A stretch of DNA of 64,000 nucleotides from G963677445 sp963677445. Its GTDB lineage: Bacteria > Bacteroidota > Ignavibacteria > Ignavibacteriales > Melioribacteraceae. Both the position numbers and the translations under genes were made by a program. The notes beneath the pieces are model-generated. The model saw nothing but the letters and a program-made list of their open reading frames with translations, was not told the origin of the DNA and did no database searches. This document shows positions 26,957-36,029 of this stretch, in pieces; within the stretch, counting starts at the first letter, position 1; every line of letters starts with the position of its first letter. The stretch spans positions 146,864 through 210,863 of the forward strand of contig CAXXGF010000048.1 in NCBI GenBank assembly GCA_963677445.2. The letters run 5' to 3'.

Positions 26957-29764
26957 ATGAAAGCTACCAAATTAAGAAGATATTACACTCTTTTATTTCT
27001 GATTTTTATATCATTTTTTATGATTCAAAACATAACAATCGGTCAGAGAGCTGACTTTCTGATGGAAGGCTGGTACTGGGGCTACCCAAAAACATGTGAA
27101 GGCGCCGTATGGGCAGACACTTTAATGTCTAAAGCGAATGATCTTGGTGAAGCCGGAATTACCTATGTATGGCTTCCTCCGATGTACAGAGCATACGATA
27201 ATTGCGCGCAGACAAACGGCGGATATGATCCGATGGATTTATATGACCTTGGAGAATTTGGACAGGGAGTCACTCATTTCGGCGCCCGGAATGACGTTGA
27301 TCAAATGATCGCGGCCTTTGAATCTGCCGGAATTAATGCAGTCGCGGATGTAATTCTCAATCATCGTCATGGCGGCGAACTTGAACCAAATCCCGCGGTT
27401 AAAGACTATATTGAGAATTTTTACTATACCGGTTCAGGCGGAACTCAGCCCTATCCGGCTAATATGGTTGTTTACGCTCTGCCGATTGGCGGAAGCACGG
27501 GAAGAGCTGCCGGTGATTATTACATTAAAGTCAAATCCAAGACCGGCAACTCTTATTTTTACAATATCAACTACCAGATAACAACCTGGACAGACCGCGT
27601 TTCATCCAACGGAATGTCCGGCGGAACCGAAGGTGAACCCAACGGCGGCGGTGAATGTGGCGAACCAAGCAAAACCATCACACTCGGATATAGTTATACC
27701 GGTTCAACTGATAATTCGGGATGCGGCATTGATGAGTTTAAGCTCAATATAAGCTCTTCAGGATATAACAGCGCCGGCGATTATCTATATATCCACCTTC
27801 CGAATACATGGGAAGGTGAAAACCAGCATTTTTCAGATCAGACAGTCTACGAAATTTACTACAATGGCAACGAAGTCGCGGAAGATTACCTGCTTTGCAT
27901 GACCTGGACCGATTTTACCGCCATGCCGAGCGGACAGGGCGCGATGAACTTTAAAAACTTCAAGCCAAATGGAATAACTTCCACAAATCTGAATGGCGAT
28001 ATCGATTTCCCCAACTGGTTTTATGATTATGAAGAATCTTCAACCCAGCAGACATATTCTACCCGCGGAGCTCTGGCAGACTGGGCAGACTGGCTATGGG
28101 AAGATGTCGGAGTAAGGGGATACAGAGTTGACGCCGTTAAACATTTCGAACCCTCCATGATGGGGTATATCTTTAATGATCTTTTTGTTTCGAACGGACA
28201 TGCTCCGGGATTGATCGTGGGAGAATGGGTAGGAACCACAAATGAATTATATACCTGGGTATCGGATGTAAAAAGTAATATGAGCGCTTCGGCAAATGCC
28301 AATATCGATATTAAAGCTTTCGATTTTCCGCTGCGTTTTGCGTTAAAAGATGTTTGTGATAATGGCTATGACGCGAGAAATATCTTTACCGCCGGCACAG
28401 TTAATTCAACCGGTTTGACGGGGGAAAATATCGTTACTTTTATCGATAACCACGATTTTGGCGACAGGGCAATGACAATAGGACCCGAAATTATCAACAA
28501 CAAAGAACTGGCTTATACTTATATTCTCACCGATAACCAGATCGGCCTTCCGATGATATATTATAAGGACTATTATAATTATAATCTCAAGAGTTATATT
28601 GATCCTGTTATAGCAATTCACAATACCTATATCTACGGTTCTTCCAAAGTCACTTACCTGAATAAAACGGGAACTTCATTTAACCCGGTTTATAACAGTG
28701 GTTCGGCAAACAGAACTTTATTATACCAGTTGAAAGGAAGCGCCTATAATGATAATAAGGAAGTGGTAGTAGCGATAAACTTCAGTACAAGCGCGTTGAA
28801 TGTCTGGGTTACATTAGATAACACCTCCTCTATAACAGATACAAAATTCTCCGATGTTTCAGGAAACGCCATCAACCCGACTACCTATAAACAGACTGAC
28901 GACAGAATTCAGCTCAGAGTCCCGGCTCAAAGTTATGCTATTTGGGTCGAAGGTGATCCGGTTGCTAACCCGGTAACAGAAGAATCTGACTATTCAGCTT
29001 CTGAATTCCAGATATTCACCGGGAACTCGATAACAGGAGGACTTTCACAGACCACAGCGGATGACGATTCTTACGCCATATTGCGGTCCACCTTTGGTTC
29101 AGGAGCCACCTTCTGGGGCGTCGATTTTGACATTGACGAAGATGAAGATGCCATCACCAAAATTTCTATTGAATATAATGGCTATGAAAAAGGACTTGGC
29201 GGCAGTTCCGACCTCGAATTCCAGCTTCTTGGAATTTCTGATGATTATATCTACTCAACCACTTTTAACGATGGGAATGACCATGATGTGAACTTCAATG
29301 TGTCTCAAAATCCATCAAATTTTGTTTTTGATAATGCCGGACAAAACCAGGTTCATTTGCACTGCCTTTCCACCTGGAGCTCGGGAAGCACAAAAATTCT
29401 TGTGACCGGAGTGGATTATGTTCACCTGACAGTGGAATATGAAACAGAAGGAGGAGGAATCGGGAAATCTAATTATGTCGCCGAAATAAATCCCCTGCCT
29501 TCGCAATTTATGCTTAACCGGAATTACCCCAATCCATTTAATCCTTCAACACATATTTCATTCTCAATTCCTGAAAATGGTTATACAACTTTGAAGGTAT
29601 ATAATTCAATCGGTCAGGAGATATCAAATCTGATCAGCCAGAATATGGAAGCAGGAAAACATAGCGCTGTATGGAACGCTTACGGCTTTTCAAGCGGCAT
29701 CTATTTCTGTGAGCTGACATGGAATGGTAAGAGACAGGTTCAAAAAATGGTTCTGACAAAATAG
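26957..29764 (+). CDS. Secreted GH13 alpha-amylase-family glycosidase with T9SS tail
   Basis: 935 residues with a signal peptide (about 1-30). The GH13 barrel runs to about residue 560: region I DVILNH (131-136), region II GYRVDAVKH with nucleophile Asp392, region III GLIVGEW with acid/base Glu423, region IV FIDNHD with Asp500. A long beta-rich insert (about residues 150-340) sits in the domain B position and has Gly-rich, Cys-containing loops. A C-terminal beta domain and the sorting tail NYPNPFNPSTHISF...QKMVLTK follow. Starch or glycogen-type alpha-glucan is the likely substrate. Confidence 0.9.
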   Translation: MKATKLRRYYTLLFLIFISFFMIQNITIGQRADFLMEGWYWGYPKTCEGAVWADTLMSKANDLGEAGITYVWLPPMYRAYDNCAQTNGGYDPMDLYDLGEFGQGVTHFGARNDVDQMIAAFESAGINAVADVILNHRHGGELEPNPAVKDYIENFYYTGSGGTQPYPANMVVYALPIGGSTGRAAGDYYIKVKSKTGNSYFYNINYQITTWTDRVSSNGMSGGTEGEPNGGGECGEPSKTITLGYSYTGSTDNSGCGIDEFKLNISSSGYNSAGDYLYIHLPNTWEGENQHFSDQTVYEIYYNGNEVAEDYLLCMTWTDFTAMPSGQGAMNFKNFKPNGITSTNLNGDIDFPNWFYDYEESSTQQTYSTRGALADWADWLWEDVGVRGYRVDAVKHFEPSMMGYIFNDLFVSNGHAPGLIVGEWVGTTNELYTWVSDVKSNMSASANANIDIKAFDFPLRFALKDVCDNGYDARNIFTAGTVNSTGLTGENIVTFIDNHDFGDRAMTIGPEIINNKELAYTYILTDNQIGLPMIYYKDYYNYNLKSYIDPVIAIHNTYIYGSSKVTYLNKTGTSFNPVYNSGSANRTLLYQLKGSAYNDNKEVVVAINFSTSALNVWVTLDNTSSITDTKFSDVSGNAINPTTYKQTDDRIQLRVPAQSYAIWVEGDPVANPVTEESDYSASEFQIFTGNSITGGLSQTTADDDSYAILRSTFGSGATFWGVDFDIDEDEDAITKISIEYNGYEKGLGGSSDLEFQLLGISDDYIYSTTFNDGNDHDVNFNVSQNPSNFVFDNAGQNQVHLHCLSTWSSGSTKILVTGVDYVHLTVEYETEGGGIGKSNYVAEINPLPSQFMLNRNYPNPFNPSTHISFSIPENGYTTLKVYNSIGQEISNLISQNMEAGKHSAVWNAYGFSSGIYFCELTWNGKRQVQKMVLTK

Positions 29765-29813
29765 GGAAATAAGTCAGACTCTAAGAATTGCCGGGTTTTG
29801 CAATTTATTAGAA

Positions 29814-29860
29814 TGTAAAGGAATCCGGAGAGCCTTTTCCGGGTTCCTTTACTTTGTTTT
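29814..29860. terminator. Terminator between convergent amylase and methyltransferase genes
   Basis: GTAAAGGAA-CCGG and CCGG-TTCCTTTAC form a long stem with small internal mismatches, followed by TTTGTTTT on the + strand. It overlaps the last codons of the minus-strand gene. Confidence 0.65.
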
Positions 29861-31054
29861 AACGCAAAAAAACATAACCTTTTCTCTCCCGGGTCCTGAA
29901 GTAAAAATAAGAAACTCCTCCCCCCCTTCGCCGATATTAAACTTTTTTCTGAGCTTTTCGACTGACCAGGGAAAATCCTTTCTGACAAGGTTGACTTTTT
30001 TTATTCCTTTTTTCTTCAGCCATCTTTTGATTTCTTTTTCCCTGAAGGGTATTGTTTCCTCAATTCTGAATACCCTGCCGGGAAAACAGGGGATTTTTTT
30101 CAACGAAGTCAGGAATACCCCCTGGTTAATAATTACTTCTAATTTGAAATCGCGCGCGAGCCTGCGCGAAAGTCCCGACTTTATTATAGCCGAATCAGGT
30201 TCATATAAAAATTCTCCGGGGTTATCAGCAATATTAAAATCGCCATCCTCTCCCCATTTCTGTGACAAAATAAATGGCGCGCGCTCACTTCCACTCAGTA
30301 CGGCTGCTTCAATCACAGGAATATTTTCATCCGGCAGAGATGAATTCATTATTATAAGAACCTCCTTAACCTCCCCTCCAACGGAAATAATTGTAATTCG
30401 TTCTATCCTTCTGAAAATCCTTAAGGCCTCGGTTATATCAAATGCGGGAGCAACTTTTATACATATTTTATCCGCCCGGCTGAAAAGAAGAGCAAGATTA
30501 CCGGGAATATCAGGACTATAATAATTTATATCTACACTCCTTTTATCCCCCCGCCGCCTTGATGGATCGGCATATATCCAGTCGAATCGGCTCTTATTAT
30601 TTTGAAGGAATTTTATCCCGTCATCCGAAAAGGTCTTTATATTATTTTTTTTTGAAAAGAAAAGGTTATAATCGAAGATATCTTTCAAAAGCTGATTTTT
30701 TTCACAATAGAGATACTCATTAAAATTACGTGAGAGAAAATAAGTGTCAGCTCCCAACCCCCCTGTTATATCGATTCCCCTGACTCCCGAAATAAATGAA
30801 GATTTATACTTTGCCGCAATTTCCCCGGTTGCCTGTTCAAGAGCGAGAGAATCAAAAATTCTGAAAAAATTTAATGATGGCAGTTTTTTGGAAGCTTTTT
30901 TACGGCACTTAATCTGTTCGGCAATTGCCCTTGCCGGCAATTTACTGTCACGAAACTTAAGCGCGAACTCGGCCGGATCTCTGTTTTCAAATTCCAGGAT
31001 ATAATTATATATGGAGGGGTCCTGAAGCTCTATGAATTCCTGAGGTGTGATCAT
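29849..31054 (-). CDS. Class I SAM-dependent methyltransferase with THUMP-like C-terminal domain
   Basis: 401 residues. Helical N-terminus, then a Rossmann methyltransferase core with SAM motif DITGGLGADTYFLS near residue 95 and WIYADPSRRRGDKR (DP-x-RR), and a C-terminal domain of the THUMP-like type found in this uncharacterised Bacteroidota family. An RNA base-methylation role is inferred from the domain pairing, not shown. Convergent with the amylase and downstream of the M1 peptidase terminator. Confidence 0.8.
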   Translation of the reverse strand: MITPQEFIELQDPSIYNYILEFENRDPAEFALKFRDSKLPARAIAEQIKCRKKASKKLPSLNFFRIFDSLALEQATGEIAAKYKSSFISGVRGIDITGGLGADTYFLSRNFNEYLYCEKNQLLKDIFDYNLFFSKKNNIKTFSDDGIKFLQNNKSRFDWIYADPSRRRGDKRSVDINYYSPDIPGNLALLFSRADKICIKVAPAFDITEALRIFRRIERITIISVGGEVKEVLIIMNSSLPDENIPVIEAAVLSGSERAPFILSQKWGEDGDFNIADNPGEFLYEPDSAIIKSGLSRRLARDFKLEVIINQGVFLTSLKKIPCFPGRVFRIEETIPFREKEIKRWLKKKGIKKVNLVRKDFPWSVEKLRKKFNIGEGGEEFLIFTSGPGREKVMFFCVKTK

Positions 31055-31083
31055 AAAAAAAGGAGGGGAGGAAACCCCTCCCT
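31055..31083 (-). terminator. Terminator after the M1 aminopeptidase gene
   Basis: On the minus strand GGAGGGG, a 6-nt loop and CCCCTCC are followed by seven T. It lies 18 bp past the stop of the gene at 31102. Confidence 0.85.
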
Positions 31084-31101
31084 TACGAAAATGGCTGAAA
31101 T

Positions 31102-33075
31102 TTATTTGAGCAGCATCATTTTTCTTGAATCAGAAAAAGCGCCCGCTTCAAGTTTATAGATATATACACCGCTCGCGAGAGCAGGTGAAAAATCTGTTGT
31201 ATTCAGTTTAATAAAATGTTTCCCGGCCTGCTGAACATCACTTTTAAGCAAAGCAATCTCATGTCCGAGCATATCATAAAGTTTAAGGCTGACTTCTGTT
31301 TCCTCAGGAATATAATAATGAATCGTCGTTGAAGGATTAAAAGGATTCGGATAATTCTGGAACAGGTGATACTGATTCAGCTCTATTTCCTCACCATCAG
31401 TTCCTGTAACACCAAGAATGTCTTTCATTATCCAGTTGCCGGGATCGAATTCTATTCCGGTCGGTATTCCTTCTACGTCAAATTCAAAATCCTGTTCCTG
31501 CTGATCATTAAAGACCGTAACAATGGTATCACCATCGGCAAAGTTAACTTTAATCTGAATAGGCATTGTAAAAAATGTCGGGTTGCTGTTAGTTGACTGT
31601 GAAATGGTCATATGAACTGATGAGGTCGCGCCGCCATAATTATTGTAACCCCAGTCATATGAATATTTTGGATAGTTTTCACCATAATGCCATTCATCAA
31701 AGAAATAATCAAGATCAACACCTGATACATCCTCAGCGACAAGTTTAAAATCATCAATTCCGGCAACACCATAAGCATAGTCGGGATGGCTGGCATAGGT
31801 TTTCATTACATCAAAGAAAACATCATCACCCAGTACGCCTCTTAACATATGAAGAACAACAGCGCCTTTATTATATGATAAGGCATAATTAAAAATAGTG
31901 CCTGTACCGCTTATATCCTGAACATAGAGTGATCCGACAGCATTTTTCGCGGCTCCCCAGTTTGGCGGCTCAATTTTGTTCAGAATATATTCATCATAAT
32001 ATTCTTTGCCGTAAGCTTCCTCAAAATATACAGCTTCAGAATAAGTGGCAAAACCTTCATTTATCCAGATATTATGCCAGTCTATACATGTGATCTTGTC
32101 ACCAAACCACTGGTGCGCAAGCTCGTGGGCAATTGTTTGTTCGGAATAACTGCCGATTGAGGTACAGGTCTGATGCTCCATCGCGCCGCCCCAGCCAAAT
32201 TCGGCATGGCCATATTTTTCACGCAGAAAAGGATAGTCGCCATATTTTTCGGTAAAAACCTCTATCATATAGGGAGTTTTATCCAGGGCGTCTTTTCTAA
32301 CGGCGTCCCAGTTTTCGGGGTAATTAAAATGATGAATAGGCATTGAATCTGTATCAGTATAATGGAAATAATTAACATATTCCTCATAATTTGTTATTGC
32401 CATCGAAATCAGGTAATGAGCGATCGGATAGCTGTTTTTCCATTTGTAGGTTTTAGTGCCGTCTCCGTTATCCACAACTTCCTGCAGTGTACCGTTGGAA
32501 ACCGATACCATATCTTCATCGGCAGTCATCCACATATCTGAAGAGTCCGCTTTATCTGATGGAGCATCCTTGGCCGGCCACCAGTCGCTTGAACCGTACG
32601 GCTCACTCAATGTCCAGATTACAGGTTGTCCCGCGTGGGTTGTATTTTCATAACTTCCAAATCCCGAGCTGCCGGGAACTCCCTGGTAGTATATATCGGC
32701 TGAAAATTCTTCATCGGCAGCGTATGCTCTTTCGAGTGTAATTGTAACCTTATCATTCTGATGGTTAAAAACAAGACTTCCGCTTTCATTTTTTACCGAA
32801 TCGACAGTCATGGTTGTCTGAAGATCGAGAAAAAACTGGGTCAGATCAGCGGTTACAGCTCTTGCCCTTACTGTAACCATTCCTGTAAGATAGTTCGGGC
32901 TGTGTGAGATATTAAGATCAAGTCCGTAGTATGTCACATCGATATTAGAATCACCGGGATAATTTGCTTTGGCCAGTTTCATTAAATGTTCAAGATGTTT
33001 CTCCATAATGACTTCATCCTGGGCAAATAAGGATATATTGAAGAAAATCAGTAATAGTATCACTATTTTTTTCAT
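31102..33075 (-). CDS. Secreted M1-family metallo-aminopeptidase with T9SS tail
   Basis: 657 residues. Signal peptide; N-terminal beta domain; substrate motif GGAMEHQT (297-303); zinc site HELAHQW (His317, Glu318, His321) with Glu340 in NEGFATYSE; then a short C-terminal region instead of the long helical domain of PepN. The last 80 residues are the sorting tail (NYPNPFNPSTTIHY...SRKMMLLK). It should release N-terminal residues from peptides at the cell surface or outside. Confidence 0.92.
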   Translation of the reverse strand: MKKIVILLLIFFNISLFAQDEVIMEKHLEHLMKLAKANYPGDSNIDVTYYGLDLNISHSPNYLTGMVTVRARAVTADLTQFFLDLQTTMTVDSVKNESGSLVFNHQNDKVTITLERAYAADEEFSADIYYQGVPGSSGFGSYENTTHAGQPVIWTLSEPYGSSDWWPAKDAPSDKADSSDMWMTADEDMVSVSNGTLQEVVDNGDGTKTYKWKNSYPIAHYLISMAITNYEEYVNYFHYTDTDSMPIHHFNYPENWDAVRKDALDKTPYMIEVFTEKYGDYPFLREKYGHAEFGWGGAMEHQTCTSIGSYSEQTIAHELAHQWFGDKITCIDWHNIWINEGFATYSEAVYFEEAYGKEYYDEYILNKIEPPNWGAAKNAVGSLYVQDISGTGTIFNYALSYNKGAVVLHMLRGVLGDDVFFDVMKTYASHPDYAYGVAGIDDFKLVAEDVSGVDLDYFFDEWHYGENYPKYSYDWGYNNYGGATSSVHMTISQSTNSNPTFFTMPIQIKVNFADGDTIVTVFNDQQEQDFEFDVEGIPTGIEFDPGNWIMKDILGVTGTDGEEIELNQYHLFQNYPNPFNPSTTIHYYIPEETEVSLKLYDMLGHEIALLKSDVQQAGKHFIKLNTTDFSPALASGVYIYKLEAGAFSDSRKMMLLK

Positions 33076-33212
33076 TTGTTCCTCATATTAGATTAAAGGT
33101 CCATTAAATTTAACAGATTATTAACTTTAAAGAAATGGAAAAATCCGCATCCATTCACATACAATAAACAACCAGGGGTAAAAAATTTACGTTCCCTGGC
33201 AAAAACTTTTCG

Positions 33213-34094
33213 TCAGTCATTTATTCCTTCAGGATCGATATGGATTGTAGCTTCAATATCCATACTCTGCCTAAGAAGATTTTCCAGAAATTTTGTCTGT
33301 TTATGGGCATTATCCAGGTTTTCTTCTCCCGGCAGACATATATGAAATGTAACTTCCAGGTGATCGCCATACTGATGAAGATGAAAATGGTGCATGTTAA
33401 AATCAGTTCCCGCATGGGTTTTTATAACATCGCGTATTTCACTTTTTAATTTCTCATCAGGTTTTTCTCCGAGCAGAACATGGGAAGATTCATAAAATAT
33501 CTCCCAGGCAACCTTCAGAATAAAAATGGTAACAATCAAACCGAGCGCCCCGTCTATCCACCAGAAATAATCGCTCAGAAATACTCCCGCGAGTATTATT
33601 AACGATGTTACAGCGTCACTTCTGTGATGCCATGCATCGGCTTTCAGCGCTTTGCTCTTCATTCTTTTCGCGGCAAAAAAGGCAAATTGCGCGAGGCCTT
33701 CTTTCACCAAAACAGAAACGGCGGTTACAACAATCGCCGCCGTGCCAAAAACAACCTGTTTTTTTTCGACAAGCTGGTTAATCGCTTCAACAAAAAAGTT
33801 TATTCCTACTACAGCAAGTAATGTCGCTATTACTATCGCGGCTATAAGTTCAGCGCGGCCATGTCCGAAAGGATGTTCCTCATCGGGGGGTTTTTGTGAA
33901 GCCCAGAATCCGAATATTATAACAATTGAGGATAAAGTATCTGAAAGTGTATGCCAAGCATCGGCAATCAGGGCAACCGATCCGGTAATCAACCCAACCC
34001 AAAGTTTAAGACCAAAAAGCAGTAAATTCATTACCGCTGAAAGCCAGCCTTCTATAAAACCAAGTTTTTTGCTATTATTGTTATTGCTCTTCAA
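33213..34094 (-). CDS. Cation diffusion facilitator (CDF) divalent-metal transporter
   Basis: 293 residues with six membrane segments. The metal sites of CDF exporters are present in helix 2 (ADAWHTLSD) and helix 5 (ADAWHHRSD). The C-terminal cytoplasmic domain has the His-rich pattern MHHFHLHQYGDHLEV, typical of the regulatory dimer. Likely exports Zn, Fe, Mn or Co in exchange for protons; metal choice cannot be read here. No operon partner. Confidence 0.92.
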   Translation of the reverse strand: MKSNNNNSKKLGFIEGWLSAVMNLLLFGLKLWVGLITGSVALIADAWHTLSDTLSSIVIIFGFWASQKPPDEEHPFGHGRAELIAAIVIATLLAVVGINFFVEAINQLVEKKQVVFGTAAIVVTAVSVLVKEGLAQFAFFAAKRMKSKALKADAWHHRSDAVTSLIILAGVFLSDYFWWIDGALGLIVTIFILKVAWEIFYESSHVLLGEKPDEKLKSEIRDVIKTHAGTDFNMHHFHLHQYGDHLEVTFHICLPGEENLDNAHKQTKFLENLLRQSMDIEATIHIDPEGIND

Positions 34095-34176
34095 AAGATA
34101 TCAATTGTTGTTTTTAACAGCTTTAAATTTATCGAACTTTTTTGTGAAAGTAAAAAAAGAGAGAAAGTTATAAAAT

Positions 34177-35436
34177 ATGGTTCCTGAAGATTGCCTCACA
34201 ATTATCCTGAATGGAATAAATTCGGTGACTCCTTCCTCCCTGTTCAAAAAAAAGGCTGGTGTAACCGGAAACCGGTTGATTATCGATAATCTGGTCTTTG
34301 AGTTCAATCGATACGATAATATTTTTCTGACCGGGGCAGGAAAAGCCGCCGCCTATATGGCTGAAAGTATTGAAAAATTTATTGGCGACAGAATCACCGG
34401 CGGCATTGTATCGGTAAAATATGGTCATACTGCCAATCTGAAATATGTCCGGCAGATTGAAGCGGGACATCCTCTGCCCGATTCAAATTCTTTCGCGGCC
34501 GGTGAGAAGATATTTGCTCTTTTGAATAAAGCCGGGAAAAATGACCTGGTGATATTCCTCATCTCAGGGGGCGGATCATCCCTAATGGAAAAACTTCCCG
34601 ATAACATCTCTCCCGTTCAGTTTCAGGATATAACCGATCAGCTTGTCAGATCGGGTGCAAATATAGCCGAAATTAATACTGTCCGTATATCACTCTCCAT
34701 GCTGAAAGGGGGGAAACTCGCCAATATTACTTACCCCGCCGACGCTGTAATTCTCCTTATCAGTGATGTGCCGGGGGATGATCCCGCCATTATAGCATCA
34801 GGACCCTTTTACCAAAACAATATTAAACAAGTCTCAGCCTCTGAAATTCTGAGCAAATATAAAATTGAATATCCCTCCGGATTAAAAAAAACTGATCCAT
34901 CGGTGTTAAAAAAGAAATACCCCCATATCATTCTCGGCAGAAACGACAACGCACTGGAGGCGGCAAAAGAAAAAGCGAAATCCATCGGCTATCAAACAAA
35001 GATATTTCACGGGGGATTAACAGGTGAGCTTAATCTGATCGCTGATAAAATATGCGAAGAAATTATATCTGAAAAAAGAAGTAAGCGCGACAAGCCGGTC
35101 GCTCTTTTGTGGGGAGGCGAACCGACTATAAAGGTTACCGGCAAAGGAACCGGCGGCAGAAATACACACCTCGCGTTAACAATTCTGGCCAGGTTAAAAG
35201 ATAGTTTAGATTACACTTTTATTTCATCCGGGACAGATGGAACCGACGGCCCCACCGACGCCGCCGGGGCAATTGTTTCATCAGAATTATGGCAAAAAAT
35301 TGCCGATTCCGGTCCCGATGCCGTAAAACACCTTCACGCATTTGATTCATATAACTTTTTCAAAATAACCGGCAGCCTTATAATCACCGGCCCCACCGGC
35401 ACAAATGTTATGGACATCGCCTGCGCGATTATTTAA
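34177..35436 (+). CDS. Glycerate 2-kinase (GckA/MOFRL family)
   Basis: 419 residues in the normal range. N-terminal DUF4147 domain with GAGKAAAYMAE, GHPLPDSNS and the phosphate loop LISGGGSSLME; C-terminal MOFRL domain with GKGTGGRNTHLAL and SSGTDGTDGPTDAAGA. It phosphorylates D-glycerate to 2-phosphoglycerate, feeding lower glycolysis. Divergent from the CDF transporter with 82 bp between starts. Confidence 0.93.
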   Translation: MVPEDCLTIILNGINSVTPSSLFKKKAGVTGNRLIIDNLVFEFNRYDNIFLTGAGKAAAYMAESIEKFIGDRITGGIVSVKYGHTANLKYVRQIEAGHPLPDSNSFAAGEKIFALLNKAGKNDLVIFLISGGGSSLMEKLPDNISPVQFQDITDQLVRSGANIAEINTVRISLSMLKGGKLANITYPADAVILLISDVPGDDPAIIASGPFYQNNIKQVSASEILSKYKIEYPSGLKKTDPSVLKKKYPHIILGRNDNALEAAKEKAKSIGYQTKIFHGGLTGELNLIADKICEEIISEKRSKRDKPVALLWGGEPTIKVTGKGTGGRNTHLALTILARLKDSLDYTFISSGTDGTDGPTDAAGAIVSSELWQKIADSGPDAVKHLHAFDSYNFFKITGSLIITGPTGTNVMDIACAII

Positions 35437-36029
35437 TAGAAGTATTGGCAGAAAATAATTACCCAAGTACAATCCTACAAAAAAAACAAAGCCGGCAACC
35501 CCGGAAACAAACAGAAATTCAGAAAAAAAACCGTACTCGTTCTCGTAATCGTTCACGGTTTTATGGCGCTTTCTCAAAAAGGTTTTCATAACATGGCAGG
35601 ATATTATATTCCTCTGCGCGGCCAATCTTATTCCACAAATTTCCGAACCATGATTAAAGGATTTTGGGATTACATGATTAATAATCGGTATCATCCTTTT
35701 ATTCCAACGTTGAAAAAATGTCTGAAAGAAAACTTGTAGAGACAAGGCATGCCTTGTCTCTACGAATGGCAAAAAACTGTATTCTGCGAAGGTGAATTTC
35801 CTGCCCCTCGGAATATCCCATAGCCTCAATTAGCCATCCCCAAACCTGGAGAATTTTATAATAACCACGCGCCTTCAGGCCGTGGAATCAGAGACATAAA
35901 TAAAATGATGGGCTTTAGCCCAAAGAGAGGGCTGCAACAACAAAATCATTTCACAAATTCCCAACTATTTTTTTGACTGTAACTCCGAAAAGAATTATTT
36001 TAATTTTTTTACATTGGGAGAGAATATTT
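35437..36029. other. Intergenic region with palindromic repeats
   Basis: No supported gene. It contains a perfect 28-bp palindrome at 35736-35763 (arms GTAGAGACAAGGCA), a hairpin at 35865-35885 (CCACG arms) and GGGCTTTAGCCC at 35910-35921. These are types of dispersed intergenic repeats. A promoter-like TTG / TATTTT pair lies near 35973-36003. Confidence 0.55.

Noticed and set aside
31102..33075. GGAMEHQT instead of GAMEN in the M1 peptidase as an anomaly
   Set aside because: His at this position is common in bacterial secreted M1 peptidases, so it is not unusual.
34177..35436. Shadow frames opposite glycerate kinase and other long genes
   Set aside because: All overlap well-supported genes in full and show no family resemblance.
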